A stretch of 61,604 nt of DNA from positions 1-61,604 of the forward strand of contig JAJEEK010000012.1 of assembly GCA_022821065.1 (NCBI GenBank), in the 5' to 3' direction. This document shows, one piece after another, positions 43,643-53,131 of the stretch. Source of the DNA: Candidatus Poribacteria bacterium (GTDB lineage Bacteria > Poribacteria > WGA-4E > WGA-3G). Position 1 is the stretch's first letter. Each line of letters begins with the position of its first letter. The position numbers and the translations under genes are program-made. The notes below the pieces were generated by a model, which had not been told where the DNA came from, did not search any database, and saw nothing but the letters and a program-made list of their open reading frames with translations.

Positions 43643-45011
43643 ATTCTTTCGTGATGACCTCAATAGAGCTATAAACAATATCCAGCAGCGCATCCAACTC
43701 GGCAATCGATATTCCTAACGGCGGCATCAAGACGATCGTATTAACAAGCGGTCGGAGCATCGCACCACGGCTGAGTGCCTCTTTGCAAACCCGGATACCT
43801 ACCTTCTCTTCAAACAGGTAAGGTATATCTGTCTCTCGGTCCTTCATGAGTTCTACACCCGCAGCGAAACCGCACACACGGACATCACCGACATGCCGCA
43901 GCGCATAGAAATCCTGAAGTCGATTTTTGAAGTGTTCAATTTTAAGCTGAAGTTCGGATAGGAGGTTCTCACGCTCGAAAATGGCGATGTTTTCTAACGC
44001 CACCGCGCATGCTAATGGATTTCCTGTGAAGGTGTGACCGTGGAAGAAGGTTTTGAGGTCTTTATAATCGCCGAGAAAGGCGTTATAGATGTCGTCTGTC
44101 GTAAGTGTCGCAGCGAGGGGGAGGTAACCCGCAGCGAGCCCCTTTGCTGTGCATAAGATGTCAGGTGGAACGTTCTCGTGTTCACATGCCCACATTTTGC
44201 CGGTGCGTCCGAATCCTGTCATCACTTCATCAACAATGAGAAGCACTTCACACCGTTTCGCCAACGCGGAGAGTTCCTTCAAAAACCCTTTCGGCGCAAT
44301 CAGCATCCCACCAGCACCCTGAATAAGTGGCTCCAAAATGATACCAGCGATCCGACCCGCATTTTCCGAGAGCGCAGCTTCCACAGCATTAAGCCAGCGG
44401 GTTTTCAGCGCAGCACCACGACGATCCCCTGACGCATCTCTATCACGATCAGGACGATAGGTTTCAGGAGCAGACACACGGACACCTCTGAAAAGGAGGG
44501 AATCAAAGGTGTTATGGAAACTATTGATACCACCGACACTCATCGCACCTACCGTGTCACCGTGATACGCATTATCGAAATGGATAAACAGTTCCCGTTG
44601 CGATTCTCCCTTGTGTTGCCAATACTGATACGCCATCTTCAAGGCAATTTCGACAGCAGTTGAACCGTTATCGGAATAAAAGACCTTGTTGAGTCCTATT
44701 GGCGTGATTTCTACCAGTTTTTGTGCCAGTTGAATCGCAGGGATATTGCTATATCCGAGCAGTGTGGTATGTGCGACTTTATCCAGTTGTGTTTTGAGTG
44801 CTGCATTTATTGCTGGATGATTGTGTCCGTGGACATTCGTCCACATAGATGCCATGCCGTCAATATATCGATTCCCAGAAATATCTACAAGGTAACACCC
44901 TTCACCACGTTCGATGACGACCACATCCTCTGTCATCCAATCTTGCATCTGCGTGAACGGATGCCAGAGATAACGCTTGTCATAAGCGACAAGCGTCTCT
45001 TTATCCAACAT
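43641..45011 (-). CDS. bioA: Adenosylmethionine-8-amino-7-oxononanoate aminotransferase
   Basis: A 456-residue class III aminotransferase. The BioA-specific N-terminal segment is LWHPFTQMQDW (15-25). It also has HAHNHP-like HGHNHP, the PLP-phosphate site DNGSTAVEIALKMA, the PLP-ring aspartate in LLIVDEVMTGFGRTGKMWACEH, and Schiff-base lysine K290 (CTAKGLAAG). It converts KAPA to DAPA with S-adenosylmethionine as amino donor in biotin synthesis. A basic insert near 185-203 (RPDRDRDASGDRRG) is unusual. No bioB, D or F is adjacent. The ferredoxin-fusion gene ends 18 bp upstream on the same strand, so the two probably share a transcript. Confidence 0.92.
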   Translation of the reverse strand: MLDKETLVAYDKRYLWHPFTQMQDWMTEDVVVIERGEGCYLVDISGNRYIDGMASMWTNVHGHNHPAINAALKTQLDKVAHTTLLGYSNIPAIQLAQKLVEITPIGLNKVFYSDNGSTAVEIALKMAYQYWQHKGESQRELFIHFDNAYHGDTVGAMSVGGINSFHNTFDSLLFRGVRVSAPETYRPDRDRDASGDRRGAALKTRWLNAVEAALSENAGRIAGIILEPLIQGAGGMLIAPKGFLKELSALAKRCEVLLIVDEVMTGFGRTGKMWACEHENVPPDILCTAKGLAAGYLPLAATLTTDDIYNAFLGDYKDLKTFFHGHTFTGNPLACAVALENIAIFERENLLSELQLKIEHFKNRLQDFYALRHVGDVRVCGFAAGVELMKDRETDIPYLFEEKVGIRVCKEALSRGAMLRPLVNTIVLMPPLGISIAELDALLDIVYSSIEVITKE

Positions 45012-45029
45012 AATGCTTTCTCGTGATTT

Positions 45030-46316
45030 TTATCCCTTAAGCTTCGCATAATGAACAGGCGGTTCCAAGCCCAGTTCAGCATAAGTCCCAGTTTTCGGGA
45101 CAACAATTTCGAGCACCCTGTTCCGATAGTGCGTATGGAAATCCACCGGTTGCGCTTGAATTGGAAAAACACTTGTAAAACCGTTCGGGAAGGAACTCGC
45201 ACGTCCAACGACATTCTCAAACCGAGGGTCTTCCATCTGACCTGTCTTCGGATTTATCGGAAGCTGCGTCTGAACTGTAACAGTGGTTTCCGATACGGGT
45301 GTCGCCTCTATCGAATACGGAGAACTCAAATGGACTTCGTAGTCGTAATCCGGCAATCTATCGGGTAAGCCGTACGTTTCTTTCATCGAAGAATGCGGAA
45401 CCCATCGCGGGAACTCAATCTCAATGCGGTAGTAATCCGCCGTTTCTGAGACCTGATTAATCATTCCGTAACGTCGGTATCGTTCCTTTATATCATCGGT
45501 GTAAATCGCGCCATCCACAGCCACCGCTCCAGGGGCTGTTGTCCGTTGAGATGGAGATTCCGTAACCAATGCAGAACGAGCACCGATGAGAAGTGGTGTC
45601 GCAACGAGGGACATCAACCAACCGTAGAACGACGCGCCATAACGCGGTTGCGTCTCTGTTGAACCGAACTCGTCCTTAAAACGGTAAATCCCTTCGGTGA
45701 CCGCGATAACGATACCAAGGAAAATCATCAAGTTGCCTCTACTTGAGAAAAGGTCGGGTTCTTGTCCTCGGAACCCGATGAAGAAAAGAATTAGTGGATA
45801 GAGTGTCAAGTTAACGAGGCTATTAATACCAGTAGATACAGCAGAACTAAAGACACGCGCATTGCCTGCCATCTCTTCAAGCTGCGCTTTGAATTTCGTT
45901 GAGAACGCGCCAAGAATAGGTTGACCGAGCATCGCTAACAGATTAAACGGAGCGCGGAGCCTTGTATCCGGCACTTCTGGCAGCTGCACAAACTCTTCTG
46001 GGATACCTTGTGTTTTGCCCTGTTTAGGTTTACCTGCATCGTCGGCATCGCTGTCTGATGTTTCTGGTTTAACGAAAGTCTCGAAGAATTTACTGTTTAT
46101 TTCAATATATGATTCCCACTCGGCAGGGACATCACTTTGCATAAAGATCGCGTCTACCGGACACGCTGGTTCACACGCACCGCAGTCAATACACACATCC
46201 GGCTCAATGTAGAGCTGCTTTTCACTTTCGCTGGTGTGTATACAGTCTACAGGACAGACATCAACACATGCAGTGTCCATTACGTCAACACACGGTTCAC
46301 AAATTATATAAGCCAT
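45030..46316 (-). CDS. Seven-iron ferredoxin fused to a membrane domain
   Basis: A 428-residue protein. Residues 1-65 match Azotobacter-type 7Fe ferredoxin. Cysteines C6, C9, C17, C21 and C25 correspond to the C8/C11/C16/C20/C24 series, and C42, C45, C48 and C52 to the second cluster, with PVDCIH and CPVDAIF intact. So one [3Fe-4S] and one [4Fe-4S] cluster are expected. After an acidic linker come two or three hydrophobic segments (about 170-262), then a beta-rich C-terminal domain of about 150 residues I do not recognise. The fusion implies membrane-tethered electron transfer. AGGAGGG precedes the ATG, and a promoter is at 46350-46378. Confidence 0.82.
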   Translation of the reverse strand: MAYIICEPCVDVMDTACVDVCPVDCIHTSESEKQLYIEPDVCIDCGACEPACPVDAIFMQSDVPAEWESYIEINSKFFETFVKPETSDSDADDAGKPKQGKTQGIPEEFVQLPEVPDTRLRAPFNLLAMLGQPILGAFSTKFKAQLEEMAGNARVFSSAVSTGINSLVNLTLYPLILFFIGFRGQEPDLFSSRGNLMIFLGIVIAVTEGIYRFKDEFGSTETQPRYGASFYGWLMSLVATPLLIGARSALVTESPSQRTTAPGAVAVDGAIYTDDIKERYRRYGMINQVSETADYYRIEIEFPRWVPHSSMKETYGLPDRLPDYDYEVHLSSPYSIEATPVSETTVTVQTQLPINPKTGQMEDPRFENVVGRASSFPNGFTSVFPIQAQPVDFHTHYRNRVLEIVVPKTGTYAELGLEPPVHYAKLKG

Positions 46317-46349
46317 CTTTCCCTCCTTTTTGTTGACATCTAACTATTA

Positions 46350-46378
46350 AGTATACCACAATTAGATGCCAATAGCAA
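46350..46378 (-). promoter_or_regulatory. Promoter of the ferredoxin-bioA operon
   Basis: On the minus strand TTGCTA (46378-46373) is followed after 17 bp by TATACT (46355-46350), 33 bp before the ATG. Confidence 0.65.
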
Positions 46379-46401
46379 GGAAATATTTCTACATTTTAGG
46401 T

Positions 46402-46430
46402 TTGACAAATTGACCCACCGAACCTATAAT
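46402..46430 (+). promoter_or_regulatory. Consensus sigma-70 promoter of truD
   Basis: TTGACA (46402-46407), 17 bp, TATAAT (46425-46430): perfect hexamers and spacing. It is divergent from the promoter at 46350 with only 23 bp between the two -35 boxes. The leader to ATG 46516 is about 80 nt. Confidence 0.85.
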
Positions 46431-46515
46431 GACGTGAGTGAAATAAAAGCATATTGTAGCGCAAAACTTTATAGTTTGCGACCATAGTAAAAAAACGTAT
46501 CAGGAAACAAATTTA

Positions 46516-47577
46516 ATGTTCAAAGAACCGGAAGATTTTATCGTTGAAGAAATACCACTGTATGAACCCTCTCGGACAGGCACACACACCTATTTCGCGA
46601 TTCGGAAACGGAATCTCAGCACTATGGAGGCGATCAACCGAATCGCACGGGAACTTCAGGTCCACACGCGGAATATTGGCTACGCAGGCTTAAAAGATAA
46701 GAACGCCATCACCACACAAGTGTTATCTGTCGAAGGTGTAACACTGGAACAGGTGTTGAGCATGGAACAACCGAGTATTGAGGTTTTATGGGCAGAACGG
46801 CACACACATAAATTGCGCGTCGGCCATCTTCGCGGCAACCGTTTTGAACTCACTTTACGGGATATACCGCACGGGACACTGACGCAAATTAAGACGGCGA
46901 TGGACAGGTTGAATACAGAAGGGGTCCCGAATCGGTTTGGCGTGCAACGGTTCGGAAATAAAAACGATTCGCACCTCATCGGGAAAGCACTGATAAAGTC
47001 GGACTGGGAAACAGTGAAGTGTTATATACTTGCAAACGGCGACATTCCACAACAGAAATTCGATCGAAAGCCTATCGAGACAGTGGTAAACGCGATTCCA
47101 CACCGGTTGCGGCGGTTATACCTCTCGGCATATCAAGCACACCTCTTTAACCGCATTCTTGAGGAGCGGATGCCACATTTAGGCAAGCTCCTTCACGGAG
47201 ATATCGCGGTGAAACATAGCAACGGCGCGCCTTTTCTTGTTGAGCACGCGCCCCTCGAACAGCCGCGGGCAGACGCACTTGAGATTAGTCCATCAGGACC
47301 CATCTTCGGTTACAAAATGCGGATGCCAAGTGGCGATGTACGTGATTTGGAAATATCGGTTCTTGCAGATGATGGCATTCGTCTTGAAAAGTTTCGGAAG
47401 GTCGCTGGCATTCGATTACCGGGAACACGTAGACCACTAAGGATGCCGATCCAACCGCATGAGATATCCATTGCCGATAATCATGAAGGAATACGTCTCA
47501 GTTTCACACTTCCCGCGGGTGGATACGCAACGGTGGTCTTAGACAAACTCTTGGCGGATCTGCCAAGCCCAGAATGA
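46516..47577 (+). CDS. truD: tRNA pseudouridine(13) synthase
   Basis: A 353-residue enzyme of the TruD family. It opens with EPEDFIVEEIPLYEPS (4-19) and has the catalytic-aspartate motif GLKDKNAITTQ (58-68, D61). NRFGVQRFG, the family's RNA-facing segment, follows, and then the TRUD insertion domain. It isomerises uridine 13 of certain tRNAs (tRNA-Glu in E. coli). Length is normal. The stop abuts the stop of the convergent pseudo-caspase gene by 2 bp, with no terminator between them. Confidence 0.95.
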   Translation: MFKEPEDFIVEEIPLYEPSRTGTHTYFAIRKRNLSTMEAINRIARELQVHTRNIGYAGLKDKNAITTQVLSVEGVTLEQVLSMEQPSIEVLWAERHTHKLRVGHLRGNRFELTLRDIPHGTLTQIKTAMDRLNTEGVPNRFGVQRFGNKNDSHLIGKALIKSDWETVKCYILANGDIPQQKFDRKPIETVVNAIPHRLRRLYLSAYQAHLFNRILEERMPHLGKLLHGDIAVKHSNGAPFLVEHAPLEQPRADALEISPSGPIFGYKMRMPSGDVRDLEISVLADDGIRLEKFRKVAGIRLPGTRRPLRMPIQPHEISIADNHEGIRLSFTLPAGGYATVVLDKLLADLPSPE

Positions 47578-47579
47578 TT

Positions 47580-49211
47580 TTAATCTTCTTCTGCTGTCCG
47601 CCTAACTTTTCGATACCTATAAAACGTCCAGGCACCAGAGACAAGCAAAACGACCAACAGCATAATCAAGCCAATATTAAGAAGATAACGACTCCGATCA
47701 AGCTGCCACAACCGTTGACCCGCCAATTTGGCAGCGGGTGTCCCCTTCTCCGCTTTCGTTTTCACCTCTTGCCAATATTTCTTAGCGAGGTTAATTTGAT
47801 TGAGTTGTTCAGCGAGCTTCGCTGTAACGACGAGATAACTAACATCCTGAACATCTTGTCTTTCCAACACATCAGCGAAAGAACTCAGGAGCAGAACTGT
47901 CAGATCCGTGGACATCTCTGGGAAATCTGTCGTCTCCTCAATCCCGTTCTGAAAAGCAGTGACTGCGCCTTGATGGTTCTTTCGATCAAATTCGATTTGG
48001 GACACCTCAAACCAAGTTTTCTTAACAAGTTGGAGCGATTGTGATATATCGCTATAGCCGTCGAATGTAAAAGTTGACGAACCGTAATTCAGACTTCCCT
48101 GTTTCGCGTAGAGTGTGTAAGTCTCACCGATCATCAATAAATCAGGCTCTTTCCACGCATCAAAACGAAAAATTCCGTCTGCTTCCACAGTTCGGTGATG
48201 TGTTGTGCCATCAATCCAAACGACAGCATCGGCAGGCGACGCACCATCAACGCCTTTAAGAGTTCCATGGATAGCGATAGGTTTAAGCACCCAACCGATG
48301 TGGACGGACTCACCAAGTGCTAACGTCAATTCAGCAGGTTTAGCAGGGGGCATGACGTAACCGGCTTTTTTTACGGATACTTTAGAGGTGCCTTGCTGTA
48401 GATTCTCTGTAATGAGTTTCGGTGTCCTTCCAACTTCTACATCGTTGATAGAGACCTGTGCCCCTTCGGGAAGTGTCGTAATCTTAAGCGCGGGACTCAA
48501 TTTGAGCAGTGGCACTTCAACGTTACCTGTCGGTGCAAGGATTCCGTCCAGAAATTCCGGTGCTTCCCGCAGCAAATCGTAAACTTCAGAGATACTCAAC
48601 CTCCGATTGTCGTCTAAATCCGTTGTATCCACAGCGAGCACATCGTTCAGTTTCTTAAGCAACGTTGTACGCTCCGCCTTCGCTACCGATTGAATCACAT
48701 TTAGCGCAGCAGTACCGAGTATCTCACGATTACCGAAGTAAGTACTTAAATTCGTATCTTCTGTATAAGCATCAACGATGATAACTGTGTGTTCTATACC
48801 CGTCTCTCTGAGCCACCCGTTGAATGTCGAATCTTCGATGACATCTATGTCGCCTTGCGGCAATAGATGCATTGAGGCGGTACCCCTCGGTTTCGTAACC
48901 AACCCGTGGTATAAGAAGATCAGCGTGTCTTCTGCCTCCGCCTGTCTTCCGATTTCTTGGAGTTGCGCGCGAATCTCTACACCTGTCGCGTTCTCGCCCT
49001 CCACAAGGTAAATTTGCGCACTCGGCACCTTTCCTCGCGTAGTCAGGAGTTCGGTAAGCGCATTAAGTCCGTTGCGTGCCTGCGCATCCAATGTAGCGTC
49101 AACGAGCATCCAGTATGTGCCCGAATCTACCGAGAACACTGGTATTGATAGAAAAAAAATAAAAACTATACAAATAAAAATAGATACGGAAACGCGATTT
49201 CTTTTTGGCAT
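47580..49211 (-). CDS. Membrane-anchored pseudo-caspase with PEGA domain
   Basis: ATG 49211 gives 543 residues; an in-frame TTG at 49283 would bury the signal segment. A hydrophobic N-terminus (about 8-27) is followed by a caspase-like fold (about 32-235). The expected histidine is H102 (FLYHGL), but the catalytic cysteine position reads DAY (Y149), so peptidase activity is unlikely. A PEGA domain (about 250-300: PEGAQVSINDVEVGRTP...KKAGYV) follows, then a beta-sandwich carboxypeptidase-regulatory-like region. A coiled or TPR-like helical part and one C-terminal membrane helix (about 510-530) with a basic tail complete the protein. It would sit mainly in the periplasm. A non-catalytic sensory or scaffolding role is possible. 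Confidence 0.78.
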   Translation of the reverse strand: MPKRNRVSVSIFICIVFIFFLSIPVFSVDSGTYWMLVDATLDAQARNGLNALTELLTTRGKVPSAQIYLVEGENATGVEIRAQLQEIGRQAEAEDTLIFLYHGLVTKPRGTASMHLLPQGDIDVIEDSTFNGWLRETGIEHTVIIVDAYTEDTNLSTYFGNREILGTAALNVIQSVAKAERTTLLKKLNDVLAVDTTDLDDNRRLSISEVYDLLREAPEFLDGILAPTGNVEVPLLKLSPALKITTLPEGAQVSINDVEVGRTPKLITENLQQGTSKVSVKKAGYVMPPAKPAELTLALGESVHIGWVLKPIAIHGTLKGVDGASPADAVVWIDGTTHHRTVEADGIFRFDAWKEPDLLMIGETYTLYAKQGSLNYGSSTFTFDGYSDISQSLQLVKKTWFEVSQIEFDRKNHQGAVTAFQNGIEETTDFPEMSTDLTVLLLSSFADVLERQDVQDVSYLVVTAKLAEQLNQINLAKKYWQEVKTKAEKGTPAAKLAGQRLWQLDRSRYLLNIGLIMLLVVLLVSGAWTFYRYRKVRRTAEED

Positions 49212-49691
49212 GATTCTATCCGCAAATTGTGGTTTCAAGGTCCTTTGACGATTACGGTTACGTAAACTGTCGCTGTTTATCAAGAACGTCGGTTTTTTGA
49301 CAATCAGATACCGATCGCTTTTATCTATAATAGTTTAGCAGCAATCTGTAACAATTGCAATTATAAAGAACCTCTTGACAGGTCAAAATGTCTAAACTTT
49401 TATAGAGGTATTGCGTCAAAGTATATAGGTAGGTCTTTTCAGTATTGCATTAAAAATTCAAATAACTCTTAATAGAGCGTGTAAGAGGCATTCTCACGTT
49501 TAGGAGTTTTTAGAAGTCAGTGCTAACACGCATAAAGAATTAAAGGCTGCATTGACGCGATAATCTATAAAAACAATACGGTTTTACGAAATTTACACTG
49601 ACCAAAACGACTGTCAGACAATTTTGAACGACTATAATGTATCCGCTTAGAAAGCATATCTATAAGCATCGGAATGGACAAGGAGACCTTA
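49212..49691. other. Divergent A/T-rich intergenic region before the tolC-like gene
   Basis: About 480 bp with several -10-like elements. On the minus strand TTGTTA (49354-49349), 16 bp, TATTAT (49332-49327) may serve the pseudo-caspase gene. On the plus strand CTGTCA (49611-49616), 16 bp, TATAAT (49633-49638) may serve the tolC-like gene. Neither dispersed repeat family is present and I see no small ORF. Confidence 0.45.
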
Positions 49692-51092
49692 ATGATTCAC
49701 GGGAAAATTAAGTTTACTATTTTATCTAAACTTGCAACTTTCTTAAAGGCGCGGCGTGCAAACTTCCAAAACGCGCTCCTATTACTTACACTTATCCTTC
49801 AATTTGCCGTAGTTCTTAGTGTCGACGCACAAGAACCTGCGAATGAAATTGACTTATCTCAATCGTTGACGCTTGAACAGTGTATCCAGATAGGCTTGGA
49901 AAAATCAACAAGTATGCGGAACGCACGCTTGAACCTCGCCATTCAAGAAATACGTGTAAAAACCGCGCGTTCCAGATATTTCCCACAAATTTTTTCAACC
50001 GGCAACTACGATTTTTCTGACCGCCTTGACTTCGGTTTTGAACCTGAAAACTACAACTTAGGACTCCGTGGGGTATACACGCTTTGGGATAACGGGCAGC
50101 GTGAAGGCAGCTTCGCCCAAGCAAAAGAAAGTCTAACCGCTACTGTTAACCGGAACGAAAGGACTAAACAAGACATAATCCTTGACATTACAGTGGCTTA
50201 CTACGATGTTCTTAAAAGGCAGGAACTCGTCAAAGTTAGCGAACAAATTCTTGCAAGATCGCAAGAAAACACACAACGCACAAGGGATTTCGTGGAAGCA
50301 GGCACCCTGATCCCCGCAGATGTCGCTACCGCCGAGCTCCGAGAAGCAAATGATCAACTATCACTTATTAACAATGTAAACGCATTGCAAATCGCGCAGG
50401 CAACGCTACCACGTCTCCTCGGATTGGACCCTGGGCAGTTACTTACGGTCTCTGTTGATGAATCCTATCAACTCTACCAAGACCGAGGAACTATTGAGCG
50501 AATAGAGATGCCGATTGAAGAAGCCATCCAGATCGCTCTTAACAGCCGTCCTGAATTCCAAGAGCGACAAGCACAAATCAGATCACAAGAATGGAGCCTG
50601 ACCCTGGCGCGATTACAACGCTGGCCACGTTTAAACGCAGATGTTGACTACAACGTCAACCTTGACGACTATCTCCGTGAGCGGGAGAATTTCTCCGATT
50701 TCCGGTCCTGGAGTGCCGGTGTATCCCTGAATTTCACGCTCTTTGATGGTGGTGTTTTGGGGAATCGTGTTAAAGAAATACAGATGCAGTTAGAACAATC
50801 GCGTGAAAATGTCAGCGATTTAGAACGAAGCGTTGCACTTGCTGTGCGGCAAGCCTACCTGACCCTTGAACGGAGTGAACTCGTCGTTGACATCTCCAAA
50901 AAACAGGTACTCAATGCACAATCCAGCTTGGAGGTCATTCAAGGACGTTTTGATGTCGGAAAGGCTATCCTGCTTGAACTGCTCGATGCCCAAACGAGTT
51001 ACGCACAAGCATTGACAAACGAGGTCAACGCGTTCTACGACTACAAAATCGCACAAATCCGTCTACAAGACGCAATGGGAGTCCTACAGTAG
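49692..51092 (+). CDS. TolC-family outer-membrane efflux/secretion channel
   Basis: ATG 49692 (AAGGAG, 6-bp spacing) is preferred over ATG 49674. The 466-residue product has an unusually long N-region before the signal hydrophobic core (about 30-46, ending VDAQ). It then has two OEP repeats rich in long helices: LTLEQCIQIGLEKSTSMRNARLNLAIQEI and IEEAIQIALNSRPEFQERQAQIRSQEW. Each is followed by strands such as YDFSDRLDFGFEPENYNLGLRGVYTLWDNG. This is the TolC trimeric channel-tunnel plan. It is the first gene of an export cassette: the next ATG is 2 bp after its stop. Confidence 0.92.
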   Translation: MIHGKIKFTILSKLATFLKARRANFQNALLLLTLILQFAVVLSVDAQEPANEIDLSQSLTLEQCIQIGLEKSTSMRNARLNLAIQEIRVKTARSRYFPQIFSTGNYDFSDRLDFGFEPENYNLGLRGVYTLWDNGQREGSFAQAKESLTATVNRNERTKQDIILDITVAYYDVLKRQELVKVSEQILARSQENTQRTRDFVEAGTLIPADVATAELREANDQLSLINNVNALQIAQATLPRLLGLDPGQLLTVSVDESYQLYQDRGTIERIEMPIEEAIQIALNSRPEFQERQAQIRSQEWSLTLARLQRWPRLNADVDYNVNLDDYLRERENFSDFRSWSAGVSLNFTLFDGGVLGNRVKEIQMQLEQSRENVSDLERSVALAVRQAYLTLERSELVVDISKKQVLNAQSSLEVIQGRFDVGKAILLELLDAQTSYAQALTNEVNAFYDYKIAQIRLQDAMGVLQ

Positions 51093-51094
51093 AC

Positions 51095-53062
51095 ATGAAA
51101 GCTCGAAAAAAATGGTTCATCATCGCGGGAGTTGCCATCGTCGTTATTGCACTCGGGGCAATCGGTGCTACCCGTATGAATTTCAGTTTCGGTGGAAAAA
51201 AGGAAGAGACCGAAGTCAAACAGGAAGTCGTCCGACGTGGCGAATTTCTTGTCCGTGTTCGTGAATCCGGTAACTTACGCTCCTTTATAGAAGTAGATGT
51301 CCGCTCAAACGTCGAAGGCGAGATCGTTGAAATCCTCGTTGATGAAGCGGAAAAGGTTGAGCTCGGCCAACCCCTCCTTCGCATCGATGAAAAGCAAATT
51401 CTGGAGCAAAAGAAGCAGGCGGAGGCAAATCTTAATGCCCGGAAGGCAGAACTTGAGCGAGCACAACTGCGGATTAAAATTACGGAGAAACAGCAGGAGA
51501 GTAGTCTCGCCCAAGCGCAAAATTCCGTTTTAAAAGCACAAGCAACCCTGGATTCCTTCGTTGCAAACACACAGCAACGGATCACAGAGGCTGAAACGTT
51601 GGTCGCAACAACAAAAAATTCACTTGATCAGGATAATATCGCTTTGAAGCAGGCAGAAATCGCATTGGGACAAGCAAAACTAACACTTGAACGCGCAGAG
51701 TCATCTGTTGAATCCGCTAAAATCTCGTATGAAACGACAGCGTCCGAGCATGAGCGCAACAAGGAACTTTATGATAAGCAACTCATTTCAAAACAGGCGT
51801 TGGAAGATTCTCAGAGACAACTTGTCGTTGCGAAGTCACAGTACGATACGGCTCTTAAAGAGGTAGAATCACAAAAGGAAACCATAAAATCCCAAGAAGA
51901 GAACCTTAACACTCGGAACAAAGCCATAGATAACCGCAAATCAACGCTCGCTCTCAATGAAAAGAACGTTGAAACGCTTAAAGAGTCCCTAAAAGCACAG
52001 CAGAAGCAATACGAAGCGGAACTCGAAGATTCACAAACCCGACTCCAACAGATACAAGAGACAACAGAAGAAGAAAAGGAGTTGACAATACATTCAAAGG
52101 TGAGCGCAGAGGCGAGTCTTCTCCAAGCGCAAAGCCAACTCGACTCTCAGCAAGAACGCTATGAATGGACAACCGTCACTGCACCTATGGCAGGAACGAT
52201 TACCCGCCTTATTGTGGAGGAAGGCGAAATTATAACCTCAGGGCGTTCTTCATTTTCACGCGGTGAGGCGATTATGCGTATTGCTGACCTCGACCAGATG
52301 ATCGTGAGGACACAAATCAATCAGGTAGAGATTGGAAAGATAGAAGTCGATCAACGCGCCGAAATCACCGTTGATAGCTACCCCGGGCAAGTCTTTCCAG
52401 GACGAGTGAGCGAGATTTCACCGAGCGCAACGCAACGCGGCCCCGGAAATCAGAGCTCCGTCATTACCTTTGAGGTAGATGTAGAGGTCATCGGCTCCCC
52501 GCCCGAATTGCTGCCCGGCATGTCCGCAGATGTTGATATTATTGTATTTGAAGAATCGGATATCCTGCAGCTACCCATCCCGTCCGTGCTAAGTCCAGAG
52601 ATTTTCACTGTTAAAGCCAACATAAATTCAGCAAGCCTCACACAATTTCAGGCAGGGCAAGAACTGAAAATTAGAAACCTTATTGGAAAGAATTTTAACG
52701 GACGCGTCGGTAAAATTTACCCAGAAAAAACACGTGGAAACCTTGAAATCTTGCTCGAAGGTGATCAAAAAGGCTTACGCACCGGTCCCATAGAGATCAG
52801 TATTGTTATTTCCGAACAAAACATACTTCCTGATATAGAGGCAGAAGTTAGTAGTGAACGCCAGTACTTTGTTATGTTAGATACCGGTGAATCCAGCAAA
52901 AACAAAGAACAAAAGGGTGTTAAAACCCATATCACAATCGGGCAGCGCAATAATACACACTTCCAAATCACAGGCGGTTTGAAAGAAGGAGACCGTGTTT
53001 TTGTGCCCTCTATGCAAGAATTAACGAAAGGACAAACAGGGACAGACGGAGACGGTAAGTAA
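51095..53062 (+). CDS. HlyD/MacA-type periplasmic adaptor (membrane fusion protein)
   Basis: A 655-residue protein with an N-terminal membrane helix (about 8-26). A first lipoyl half is seen (RSNVEGEIVEILVDEAEKVELGQPLLRIDEKQ, about 68-100), then a very long alpha-helical coiled-coil hairpin (about 105-360, many Gln/Glu/Lys/Ser heptads). The second lipoyl half (WTTVTAPMAGTITRLIVEEGEII), beta-barrel and membrane-proximal domains follow. It bridges inner-membrane transporter and TolC. The hairpin is longer than in AcrA or MacA (proteins of about 370-400 residues). Its gene follows the tolC-like gene by 2 bp and precedes the ATPase gene. Confidence 0.9.
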   Translation: MKARKKWFIIAGVAIVVIALGAIGATRMNFSFGGKKEETEVKQEVVRRGEFLVRVRESGNLRSFIEVDVRSNVEGEIVEILVDEAEKVELGQPLLRIDEKQILEQKKQAEANLNARKAELERAQLRIKITEKQQESSLAQAQNSVLKAQATLDSFVANTQQRITEAETLVATTKNSLDQDNIALKQAEIALGQAKLTLERAESSVESAKISYETTASEHERNKELYDKQLISKQALEDSQRQLVVAKSQYDTALKEVESQKETIKSQEENLNTRNKAIDNRKSTLALNEKNVETLKESLKAQQKQYEAELEDSQTRLQQIQETTEEEKELTIHSKVSAEASLLQAQSQLDSQQERYEWTTVTAPMAGTITRLIVEEGEIITSGRSSFSRGEAIMRIADLDQMIVRTQINQVEIGKIEVDQRAEITVDSYPGQVFPGRVSEISPSATQRGPGNQSSVITFEVDVEVIGSPPELLPGMSADVDIIVFEESDILQLPIPSVLSPEIFTVKANINSASLTQFQAGQELKIRNLIGKNFNGRVGKIYPEKTRGNLEILLEGDQKGLRTGPIEISIVISEQNILPDIEAEVSSERQYFVMLDTGESSKNKEQKGVKTHITIGQRNNTHFQITGGLKEGDRVFVPSMQELTKGQTGTDGDGK

Positions 53063-53131
53063 AAGGCCCCTGAAAATACGTTTTCCCGTCTGTTTTTATA
53101 TTTATCAGATGAAAAGTCAGGAGGAAATGTC

